Positions 53,271 through 60,940 of a DNA stretch of 64,000 bases are shown piece after piece. This DNA is from PMG-095 sp049324695 (GTDB lineage Bacteria; Myxococcota_A; Polyangia; Polyangiales; Polyangiaceae). The notes below the pieces were generated by a model. It worked only from the letters and a program-made list of their open reading frames with translations. It searched no databases and was not told the DNA's origin. The stretch is taken from NCBI GenBank assembly GCA_049324695.1, contig JBMOMJ010000024.1, forward strand, positions 62,001 through 126,000, written 5' to 3'. Each line of letters begins with the position of its first letter. Within the stretch, counting starts at the first letter, position 1. The translations under genes and the position numbers were made by a program.

Positions 53271-54748
53271 AACCGCTGTATCGAACTACGAGCTTGTGTT
53301 CGACGTGCAAGAACGCGCTGCCTGCCGAAGTGTTCAGCACCGCCGACGGCGAGGTCTTCATGCACAAGCGCTGCCCCGAACATGGGGAGCAGCAGGTGCG
53401 ACTCTCCACTGACGCCGACTGGTACATGGCCACTCGCGCAACCGAGCAGCGTTTGGTCGAACCGCGAGGCGAACGTCGCGATGTCGAGCATGGCTGTCCG
53501 TTCGACTGCGGGCCGTGCCAACAGCACGATCAAAGCGTGCGCCTGCCGGTGGTCACCATCACCAGCGCTTGCAATCTCGACTGCCCGATTTGCTACGTCC
53601 ACAACAAAAACAAGGACGCCTATCACATGCCGGTCGCGGAGTTCCGGCAGATTCTTGGGCATTTGCGGCGTGAGCACGGCGAAATCGACATCGTCAATTT
53701 CACCGGCGGGGAGCCGCTGTTGCATCCCGAGTTCGCTGAATTCTTGCGCCTGTCGCGCGAAGCCAACGTGCACCGCGTCACGATTTGTTCGAATGGGATC
53801 CGGCTTGCGCGCGATGAAAACCTGGTACGTCAACTAGCCGAAGCCGGAGCGCGTGTTGCGCTGTCATTCGACACATTCGACGAAGCGGTCGACTACGAGC
53901 TCCAAGGCGCCCGCCTGCTCGACATCAAGATGCGTTGCATCGAGCTCCTCGACAAACACGGCGTCGACACCACGCTCATCCCCGTGATGACCAAGGGTCT
54001 CAACGATCACGAGATCGGGCGTATCCTCGAGCTCGCCTGGAAAACGCGCTGCATTCGCCACGTGGAGGTGCACACGATCACCTTCACTGGTCAGGGCGGC
54101 ACCAATTTCTCCCGCTCGGGCCGCATCAGCATGGTTGAAGTGCTGGATCGCATTGCAACTACCACCTCAGGGCTCCTCACGCGGGCGGACTTCGTGCCAT
54201 CGCCGTGTGCACACCCACTCTGCTATCAAATTGCTTACCTGCTCCTGGATCCCGAAGGTGGCGCGCCGATTCCGTTCACGCGCTTTTTGTCGCGTGAAAC
54301 GTTGTACGAGTGCCTTTCGGAGCGGCTCTACATCGAGCCGTCGCGCAAGCTGGAGCGCGCCATGCTCGACGCCATCGACCGCCTCTGGATTTCCGACGAT
54401 TCCGACGCCGAGCGCACGATTCGCATTCTGAAGAACCTGCTGGGGCAGCTCTTCCCGCGTGACCGTGTGATGACTCAAGCTGAGGCGTTGCGCGTCAGCG
54501 AGCTCGCCTCCAAGGCCGTTTACGTGCACTCGCACATGGACGAAGAAACCTTCGACACCGAGCGCATCGTTTCGTGCTGCGATTCGAATTGCTACGCCGA
54601 CGGCAGCACCGTGCCGGTGTGCGCCTACAACGTTCTCTATCGCGACAAGGAAGAGCACTTCATGTTGAAACCGATGACGTGGAGCGCCCGCAGTGGTGGC
54701 CAAAAGTCGTTCCCGCCGCGCGTCGGCAGGCTGCCGGTGTTGACATGA
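53267..54748 (+). CDS. Radical SAM enzyme (Tes/MoaA-like)
   Basis: The TTG start is supported by AGGAGG five bases upstream. N-terminal zinc-finger-like motif (LCSTCKNALPAEV, KRCPEHGE) precedes HGCPFDCGPCQQH and the 4Fe-4S motif CNLDCPICYV, with the AdoMet motif FTGGEP. A C-terminal cluster (VSCCDSNCYADGSTVPVC) may bind a second Fe-S cluster. The combination is that of the tetraether-lipid-synthase/MoaA-like group, which includes enzymes that join unactivated carbons. Substrate unknown; coupled on both sides. Confidence 0.88.
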   Translation: MKPLYRTTSLCSTCKNALPAEVFSTADGEVFMHKRCPEHGEQQVRLSTDADWYMATRATEQRLVEPRGERRDVEHGCPFDCGPCQQHDQSVRLPVVTITSACNLDCPICYVHNKNKDAYHMPVAEFRQILGHLRREHGEIDIVNFTGGEPLLHPEFAEFLRLSREANVHRVTICSNGIRLARDENLVRQLAEAGARVALSFDTFDEAVDYELQGARLLDIKMRCIELLDKHGVDTTLIPVMTKGLNDHEIGRILELAWKTRCIRHVEVHTITFTGQGGTNFSRSGRISMVEVLDRIATTTSGLLTRADFVPSPCAHPLCYQIAYLLLDPEGGAPIPFTRFLSRETLYECLSERLYIEPSRKLERAMLDAIDRLWISDDSDAERTIRILKNLLGQLFPRDRVMTQAEALRVSELASKAVYVHSHMDEETFDTERIVSCCDSNCYADGSTVPVCAYNVLYRDKEEHFMLKPMTWSARSGGQKSFPPRVGRLPVLT

Positions 54749-55494
54749 GCACCGGCGAGCGCCTGAAGAATCAGGTTTGCGTTGTGACGGGAGGTTCACG
54801 CGGGCTGGGGCGTGCACTCTGCCTTGCGTTCGCGCGGCAAGGCGCGAAGGTCGCGTTCACCTATCGGCAAAACGCGGCCGAGGCAGAACAAACGCTGGCC
54901 ATGCTGCACGAGGCCGGCGCTGAGGCGCGTATGTTTCAGGGCAGCGTCAGCGATGCAGAGCACGTGCGCACCACCGTGAAAGCGATCTTGGCTGAATGGG
55001 GCCAAATCGACGTGTTGGTGAACAATGCTGCAGTCACGCAAGTAGTGCCGCTCGCCATGTTGGAAGAAGACGAGTGGGATGAAGTGGTGTCGACCACACT
55101 GAAGGGCGCCTACCTCTTTTCTCGCGCGGTGGTGCGCGGCATGATTCGCCGAAAGCGCGGCCACATCTTGAACATCGGGGCATTTTCCTCGGAGCGCATC
55201 GTCGAATCACCGCTGCACTTCGCTGCAGCCAAGTCAGGGCTGCGCGGCATGACCGAAGCGCTCGCGCTGGAGGTAGGGCGTCACGGTATTCTGGTGAACC
55301 TGCTCGCGCCGGGCCTGCTCGATGTGGGGCTCGGACAAATGCTGTTGCCCCATCGCATCGAGGAGTACACCGAACAATGTGCGCTCGGCCGCGTCGGCAC
55401 GGCGGCTGAGCTCGCCGAGCTCGCGATTTTCCTCGTGTCCAACGAGAATTCCTTCATGACGGGCGCAAAGTTGGTGGCAGATGGCGGGCTCTGA
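54745..55494 (+). CDS. SDR-type oxidoreductase-like protein, active-site Tyr replaced by Phe
   Basis: A Rossmann NAD(P)-binding motif (VVTGGSRGLGRALC) and the family NNAAVTQV are present. The Ser lies in NIGAFSSERIV. The catalytic YxxxK reads HFAAAKSG: the Tyr is Phe and the Lys is kept. FabG-like ketoreductases are the nearest family. The change predicts lost or modified catalysis. Coupled to the radical SAM gene (ATGA) and the second SDR (14-base overlap). Confidence 0.88.
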   Translation: MSTGERLKNQVCVVTGGSRGLGRALCLAFARQGAKVAFTYRQNAAEAEQTLAMLHEAGAEARMFQGSVSDAEHVRTTVKAILAEWGQIDVLVNNAAVTQVVPLAMLEEDEWDEVVSTTLKGAYLFSRAVVRGMIRRKRGHILNIGAFSSERIVESPLHFAAAKSGLRGMTEALALEVGRHGILVNLLAPGLLDVGLGQMLLPHRIEEYTEQCALGRVGTAAELAELAIFLVSNENSFMTGAKLVADGGL

Positions 55495-56200
55495 ACGGGC
55501 GTGGGTCATCGGGGGCAGCGGCACCGTCGGGCGCGCGGTGGTGCAAGAGCTGGCACGCCGCGGTCTCGATTGCAGCTTCACCTGGCACGAAAGCGAGAAC
55601 ACGGCGCGCGAGCTCGAGCGGCTGACGGGCGCACGTGCACTCCGCTTCGACGCCAGCAAGCCGCAAGAAGTGGACGGCTGGGTACAGTACGCGGTCAGCG
55701 AATTCGGGTTGCCACGCGTGCTCGTCTACGCAGCTGGCATTAGCGCTGGTAAGAGCCTGGCCGAGCTGGACGTTGCGGAGTTCGAGCATGCCCTGCGTGT
55801 GAACGTGACGGCGCCGTTCGCGTTGTTGCGTGCGCTGGGCGCGGCCGTTTCTCACGCAAATGCGAAGCTCGACGCTGTCTTGCTGGGTGCGCTCGATCGC
55901 GGTCAATCGTTGCCGTTGCCGGTGCACTTTGCGTCGTCGCAGGGTGCCTTGTCGGCGCTCACGATGGCGATCGCACGCGAGCTCGGGCCGCTCGGAGTGC
56001 GTGTGAACCAAATCGCGCTCGGTGTTTTGGAAGCTGGCTTGTCTCGCACGTTGGATGCCGCGGTGATCGACCAGTATCTCAAGTTCAGCGCACTTCGCCG
56101 GCGTGGCAGTCCTGCCGAGGTTGCGCGCGCCGTCGCGTGGCTCGCGCTGGAGAACACTTACATCACGGGCAAGGTGATCCCGGTAAACGGCGGGATCTAA
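55481..56200 (+). CDS. SDR-type protein lacking both catalytic Tyr and Lys
   Basis: Rossmann motif (VIGGSGTVGRAVVQ) and YAAGISAGK (for NNAG) are present, but the active-site segment reads VHFASSQGAL, so the YxxxK pair is Phe and Gln. The C-terminal tail (VIPVNGGI) is standard. With the Phe-SDR before it, it resembles heterodimeric FabG-type pairs in which one chain is structural. Start ATG inside the end of the previous gene. Confidence 0.88.
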   Translation: MAGSERAWVIGGSGTVGRAVVQELARRGLDCSFTWHESENTARELERLTGARALRFDASKPQEVDGWVQYAVSEFGLPRVLVYAAGISAGKSLAELDVAEFEHALRVNVTAPFALLRALGAAVSHANAKLDAVLLGALDRGQSLPLPVHFASSQGALSALTMAIARELGPLGVRVNQIALGVLEAGLSRTLDAAVIDQYLKFSALRRRGSPAEVARAVAWLALENTYITGKVIPVNGGI

Positions 56201-56204
56201 CGAT

Positions 56205-57167
56205 CTACTTGGCCGTGATTTGCACGGCGATGCGACGGTTCTTGCTTCGGCAAGCATCCGTATCGTTCGCTGGGCAAATCGGGCGTTCGCCACCGTAGCC
56301 CCTGGCTTCCAGCCGCGCCGCTGGCACTCCGAATTGCACGAGCTCTTCCTTCACGGCTTGCGCGCGCTCTTGCGAGAGCTTCAGGTTGGCCGCCGCGTCG
56401 CCGGTGTTCTCGGTGTAGCCTCCGATCGTGAGCTTCACGCGAGGGTAAGCTTTGAGAATTTCGGAGACGTTCTCGAGTTGGTGCCTGGACAGATCACGAT
56501 CGAGCTCGGGGCCAGGTCCGGTGAAGTACACGCGATCGAAGTCGAACCACGCTTTGGGATCGGCTTTCTTCTTCGGTTCTTCTAGGATCTGCAATAAGCG
56601 CCGCTCGATGCCGTCCCAGGCACCGCGAAGCTCGTAGTTCGTCGGCAGAATGCGCAACACCGAGGCCGCCTCCGCGTGAGCTTCTTTCGCCCGTAGCGCG
56701 GCGACACGTTGTAGCCGTGACAGCTGATGCACCAGCTCGAGAGCAATCTGATCAATCTGCCGCACTTCGTCGTAGGTCTTTGCGACGTCCTTCGAGACCT
56801 TCTCTAGTTCCTCGCGTTTTCGCGATTTTTGCGCTGAATCGAGGCGTTCCGAAAGCCACATGAACTTGGCTCCCATGATCCCGCGCCCCTCTTCGGTTGC
56901 GTAAAACTTCGCACGCACCGGTCCGAAACCAGGAACGTCCGACGGCATCGCCTCGACCTGTTTGCGCAAGTCCGCGAACTTGGTGTCGAGCGCATTGAGC
57001 TGCGGCTCTAGCCCACGCAAAGACTGCCTGACCGAATTCGGATCGAGCGCCGCCTGTGACTCGCTCGCCTTTTCTGACTTCTGCTTCTGACATCCACACA
57101 CGACGCTCACGCTCGCGAGCAGACACATCAACAGCGGCAACGTTCGCAATCGAGCTCCAACCACCAA
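56205..57167 (-). CDS. OmpA-family lipoprotein
   Basis: A lipobox (VVCGCQKQ) follows the signal. A long helical region (LRGLEPQLNALDTKFADLRK, LEKVSKDVAKTYDEVRQI) precedes the OmpA C-terminal peptidoglycan-binding domain: VKLTIGGYTENTGDAAANLK, LSQERAQAVKEELVQFGVPA, RLEARGYGGERP and the final NRRIAVQI. It ties the outer membrane to peptidoglycan. GTG start at 57167 used. It converges on the SDR gene with four bases between. Confidence 0.9.
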   Translation of the reverse strand: MVVGARLRTLPLLMCLLASVSVVCGCQKQKSEKASESQAALDPNSVRQSLRGLEPQLNALDTKFADLRKQVEAMPSDVPGFGPVRAKFYATEEGRGIMGAKFMWLSERLDSAQKSRKREELEKVSKDVAKTYDEVRQIDQIALELVHQLSRLQRVAALRAKEAHAEAASVLRILPTNYELRGAWDGIERRLLQILEEPKKKADPKAWFDFDRVYFTGPGPELDRDLSRHQLENVSEILKAYPRVKLTIGGYTENTGDAAANLKLSQERAQAVKEELVQFGVPAARLEARGYGGERPICPANDTDACRSKNRRIAVQITAK

Positions 57168-57525
57168 ACGATATTGTCCGCGCGAAGCAACGACGTCGAG
57201 CGCGTGAACACGACAAATTTTTGCGACGCTCTCCGCACGACGAGCGACTACGAATGAGACGCGCGGACGCTTTGGCCTGGCTCTGCGTTCACCTTCGCGT
57301 CATCGAAAAAAATCGTCGCGCGTTTCACCGAGCAGAGATCCAGGGCGCGGTGCTGCGGGCATTACTAACGCATGAGAACGGTCTGGTTACTGCCCGTCTA
57401 GTCCTGGTTCGAGACGAACCCATTCATCAATGACGCAAATTTCCGAAGCCGGCGCAGCAAGCACCAGACAAGTTCGCCTCAATCGCATTCAGTCCGCCGG
57501 CTGAAACCTCCCGACGAAACGCCAC
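57168..57525. other. Divergent promoter region of about 360 bases
   Basis: It contains the promoters of the OmpA lipoprotein (minus strand) and the following Gly-rich lipoprotein (plus strand). A 60-codon reading frame at 57254-57433 is not convincing as a gene. No hairpin or repeat stood out. Confidence 0.4.
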
Positions 57526-58263
57526 ATGAGACTCCGATTCACGCCCATCGTTGCCGCGAGAAGCCTTGCCATCCTGATTTGCGCTGCCGGTTGCAGCGCC
57601 GCATCCGGCTCCGAGCCTGACAACACAGGCGGCTCGGCGGCAGGAGGAAAGTCTGGTTCCGGCGGCTCCGCTGGCATGGGCACCGGAGGAAGCCAACCCG
57701 GCGCGGGAGGAAGCGCCTCGGGAGGCAAGAGCAACGGCGGCTCGAGCAATGGGGGCTCGAACAGCAACGGCGGTTCGAGCAGCGGTGGTTCGAGCAACGG
57801 CGGCTCGCACAGCAACTCCGGTGGCGCGAACAATAACTCCGGAGGCCGCGGGGGCGCCGGCGGTTCGAGCAACGGCGGCTCGAGCTCTGGAGGTTCGAGT
57901 GGCAACCAGCCGGAAGCGAGCTGGGCCACGGTTCGGCTCGTTTTGACGGGTACCATGCCTCCCTGCGGCTCGGCGCCCTGTCATGGCGCAGGCGGGATGG
58001 CTCCTCCAGGTAATCACCTCACCCTGCAGGATGATGACCAGCTCTACACCCACGTGACGACGTACACGTCGAAGGCGTGCGGCAATGTTCCGCTCGTCGA
58101 CAAGAGCAATCCGGCGAACAGCGGTCTGATTAAGATCCTCAAGGGGCCGTGCGGGGAAACGCCGCGCATGCCGTACGCATGCAGTCCGACTGACGGCAGC
58201 TGCGTGCCCGACGAGTACATCAACGCGATTCAGCAGTGGATCGCGAAAGGCGCGCCGAAGTAA
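57526..58263 (+). CDS. Gly/Ser/Asn-rich lipoprotein with Cys-type C-terminal domain
   Basis: Lipobox LICAAGCSAA, then a very repetitive linker (GGSSNGGSNSNGGSSSGGSS and similar) of about 100 residues. The C-terminal domain contains MPPCGSAPCHGAGG, a CX4CH motif, plus further Cys (KACGNVP, KGPCGETPRMPYACS, GSCVPDEY). Similar to small domains near haem proteins in myxobacteria; whether haem is bound cannot be told. Divergent from the OmpA gene. Confidence 0.8.
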   Translation: MRLRFTPIVAARSLAILICAAGCSAASGSEPDNTGGSAAGGKSGSGGSAGMGTGGSQPGAGGSASGGKSNGGSSNGGSNSNGGSSSGGSSNGGSHSNSGGANNNSGGRGGAGGSSNGGSSSGGSSGNQPEASWATVRLVLTGTMPPCGSAPCHGAGGMAPPGNHLTLQDDDQLYTHVTTYTSKACGNVPLVDKSNPANSGLIKILKGPCGETPRMPYACSPTDGSCVPDEYINAIQQWIAKGAPK

Positions 58264-58284
58264 GCGAGGTATCGTTCCGGCGCG

Positions 58285-59166
58285 CTACTTCACGAGTGCC
58301 GCAGCTGGATAGGCCTCGTACGCCACCCCCGGCGTGGTCACTGCGTTCGTTTGGAATGCCCAACTGCCTCGGGGCACGATTTCGCCGGTGCCCATGCTCG
58401 TCGCCATGGCAAGCGGCCTTCCCACGCGATTCACAGGAAAAATCGCCACGGAAGCGTTCGTCACCGCGATGTCGAGCTCGTTCACGAAGGTCCCCTGGTA
58501 GGCTGCGCCTCCGGCACTGTTCACGCTGGTGATCTCGCTAATGGTGAACCCGTTGATCGCAACGCCATCCAGTCCGAAGTAGTTGCAGCGGTAGACGACG
58601 AAACCAATGTCGTCGACTGCGAGCTCAGCGGGCAAGTCTGTAACCGCAGCCATCGTGACGTCACCAGGTCCGACGCAGGCCGCGATCGTGCCAGAGCTGC
58701 CTGTCAGGCGGTACATGTGCTTCGTGTGCATGCCGCTGAGACCAGCCGCCACCGACTGTTCATCCTTGTCGAAGAGCTCCAGCGAAACGAGCGCGTTGCA
58801 CGCCACCTGAGTGCCGGTATTCCGCAAGGCAGCGTAGAGCTCGGCGTTCTGCGGCCCTTTCTGAAGAGTCAGCGCAATCAATTCGAAGTCGCCGTTTCCC
58901 CCCGGCAGCGCGCTAACTTGAATGTGCTGCGGAACGATCAGCGCATCCGCGTCGTTGCCGCCCCCGCCCAACCCCGCGACGCTACCAGCCACTCCCTCAC
59001 TGCCACTCGCGCCGCCCGCGCCACCGCTTGCTGTGGAGCCACCGCGCGCCAGCGTCGGAGCACCGGCATTTCCGCCCGAGCCGACGTCCCCAGCTTCACT
59101 GTTCTCCGAACAAGCGAGCCCGAGAGCTGCAGCCGCAACAGCGCCTAGCAAACGCTTGCACAGCAT
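58285..59166 (-). CDS. Gly-rich-linker lipoprotein of unknown function
   Basis: ATG 59166 gives a lipobox (AAALGLACSEN). A Gly/Ser/Ala linker leads to a roughly 210-residue domain of beta type (HIQVSALPGGNGDFELIALT, CNALVSLELFDKDEQSVAA, IGFVVYRCNYFGLDG). The pattern suggests an Ig/FxLYD-like fold common in secreted proteins. It converges on the previous gene with 21 bases between. No partner is obvious. Confidence 0.78.
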   Translation of the reverse strand: MLCKRLLGAVAAAALGLACSENSEAGDVGSGGNAGAPTLARGGSTASGGAGGASGSEGVAGSVAGLGGGGNDADALIVPQHIQVSALPGGNGDFELIALTLQKGPQNAELYAALRNTGTQVACNALVSLELFDKDEQSVAAGLSGMHTKHMYRLTGSSGTIAACVGPGDVTMAAVTDLPAELAVDDIGFVVYRCNYFGLDGVAINGFTISEITSVNSAGGAAYQGTFVNELDIAVTNASVAIFPVNRVGRPLAMATSMGTGEIVPRGSWAFQTNAVTTPGVAYEAYPAAALVK

Positions 59167-59228
59167 GAATCTAGTGGTGCGCAGGCATCGCTGTTTGTCA
59201 ACGACGCACAATGAAAACGACGCACTCC

Positions 59229-59263
59229 AAAAAAAAGGCCCCTCCGCGACACGGAGAGGCCTT
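59229..59263 (-). terminator. Rho-independent terminator after the DUF1552 gene
   Basis: Read on the minus strand, a GC-rich stem (AAGGCC-CTCCG and CGGAG-GGCCTT) is followed by eight T. It lies about 20 bases after the stop of the DUF1552 gene at 59284. Confidence 0.92.
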
Positions 59264-59283
59264 CGAGCCAGCGTTGTGCCCTC

Positions 59284-60921
59284 TCAGCCGTTGGCCTTGA
59301 GCGCCGTGTACTCACCCGGACTGGTAATGCGAGCCGGGTTGGTGCCACCGTGGATGTAGTCTTCGGTCTTGTCGTACATACCGAATTTGCTGACCGGCGC
59401 TGTGCCACCCTTCTTGGGGAAGCCATCATCGCCTGCCTTCACACCCATGGCATTCATGATGTTGTAGAAATACTTGTTGAGCGGCGCCTTGGAGAGCTTC
59501 GCGTCCGTGCCGGTGCCCTGATTGAGGCCGTTCGACATGTTCGGCGTGCCGTCCGTGCACTGCGACTCGCTGTTGCCGACCGTCAACGTGGCGGAGCCGT
59601 CATCGACGTTCACCGCCCAACCCGTCTTGAAGTAGCCACCGCAGCTGCCCGCCTGGATGATCGGAAGGTTGTTCAAATTGTGGGCGTTACCGTCCGACAT
59701 TTCCTGGAACCAAACCGCCGCGCAGTTATCGAGCAGCGTGGATCCGTCGCCTTCCTTGATGTTGTTCAACATGCCGACGAGGTTGGCGAACTTCTGCGCG
59801 TAATAGGTATCGATCTTGATGAGGTTGGCCACGGCGTTCGGCAAACACGGACCCGACATACCTGCGTTATCGAGCCGGTGCGAGAGAGCGTGCGCCTCGG
59901 TGTTGATGTTGAGACCCTTGAACACGTAGCTGCCCGGGTACTTCAGGAAGATGACCGGGTTGTAGGCGCAAGCAGCAGCCAGAGCCGCAACCGCCGAGTA
60001 AACGTCCGCGCCATCGAGACCGTTCGCCACCATGGTGGTGAGGATGTCGGCACCGAGTGAGGACTTGCCTGCGGCGGTAACGTTCGATTGCGACGCGCCG
60101 ATCATATCGCCGAGCGCCTGGTTGCAGACGGCGCTGGTCATGACCTGCGTGGTCTGATTCAGAAGCGCCTTCCAAGCCTCGAGCTTCATCTTGTCGGCTT
60201 GGCTCATGTCGAAGCGAGCCAAGGTGTCGAGGTCGTCCCTGACCAGATCGATGATGCTCTTGCCCTTGACCGCTTGATATGTATCCGGCGTCATCGGAGT
60301 GCCGGCCTTGAACAGGCCCGTAATGCCGCTGAACGCCTGAGACAGCGTGAGACCCGGGTATTGCGTCTCGGCGGCCGAGTACGAGATCCCCGACAACGGA
60401 GTATCCGTCGAGTTGCCCACACGCATGAACATGGGCGTGCCATTCGAGCTGAGCTGCTGAGCCATCACGTGGTCGAGCGAGGGCCCCTTCGGCTTGGCGT
60501 TGAACTTCTTGGCCTGATCGAAGTCGAACGGGTCGTCGCTGTTCGGCGTAACCGGCTGGCAGGTGAAGTACGAACCGACCACCTGCGTGTGCGGATCGTT
60601 GCCCTGCCCGCGCACCATGCCGCTCGTCCACTCATTGTGACCACGGATGCCGCGCGGCATCAGGATCTTGTTTACGTATTGAGCCAACGGCTTGAGCGAC
60701 GTCGCGTTGAGGTCTTCCGAGGTGAGCGCGCCGTGGGACTTCTTCGGGAACCAGCGCGTCGTGATGCAGCCGTAGTGCGTGAACATCGCGATGAAGGTCT
60801 TCGGCCGCGTGGCGCTCTGTCCCCACGCCTGGCGTTCCCAAACGGAGCTGAGGAACGGCGCAGCCACCGCTGCTCCGCCAAGGCCTCGGAGGAAGATTCG
60901 TCGGTTCATGTTGTTATTCAT
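59284..60921 (-). CDS. DUF1552 protein with twin-arginine signal
   Basis: Tat motif NRRIFLRGLGGAAVAAPFL is at the start. The DUF1552 body includes MFTHYGCITTRWFPKKSHGA, KILMPRGIRGHNEWTSGMVR and DNCAAVWFQEMSDGNAHNLN. It is last in a two-gene operon after the DUF1592 gene and ends at a strong terminator. GAGGA about nine bases before the ATG supports the start. The family has no confirmed role. Confidence 0.94.
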   Translation of the reverse strand: MNNNMNRRIFLRGLGGAAVAAPFLSSVWERQAWGQSATRPKTFIAMFTHYGCITTRWFPKKSHGALTSEDLNATSLKPLAQYVNKILMPRGIRGHNEWTSGMVRGQGNDPHTQVVGSYFTCQPVTPNSDDPFDFDQAKKFNAKPKGPSLDHVMAQQLSSNGTPMFMRVGNSTDTPLSGISYSAAETQYPGLTLSQAFSGITGLFKAGTPMTPDTYQAVKGKSIIDLVRDDLDTLARFDMSQADKMKLEAWKALLNQTTQVMTSAVCNQALGDMIGASQSNVTAAGKSSLGADILTTMVANGLDGADVYSAVAALAAACAYNPVIFLKYPGSYVFKGLNINTEAHALSHRLDNAGMSGPCLPNAVANLIKIDTYYAQKFANLVGMLNNIKEGDGSTLLDNCAAVWFQEMSDGNAHNLNNLPIIQAGSCGGYFKTGWAVNVDDGSATLTVGNSESQCTDGTPNMSNGLNQGTGTDAKLSKAPLNKYFYNIMNAMGVKAGDDGFPKKGGTAPVSKFGMYDKTEDYIHGGTNPARITSPGEYTALKANG

Positions 60922-60940
60922 GTTCGGATTTCCTCAGCTT

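Noticed and set aside
57254..57433. 60-codon open frame in the divergent region upstream of the Gly-rich lipoprotein
   Set aside because: No SD, no recognisable features and it sits where promoters are expected; kept out for lack of support.
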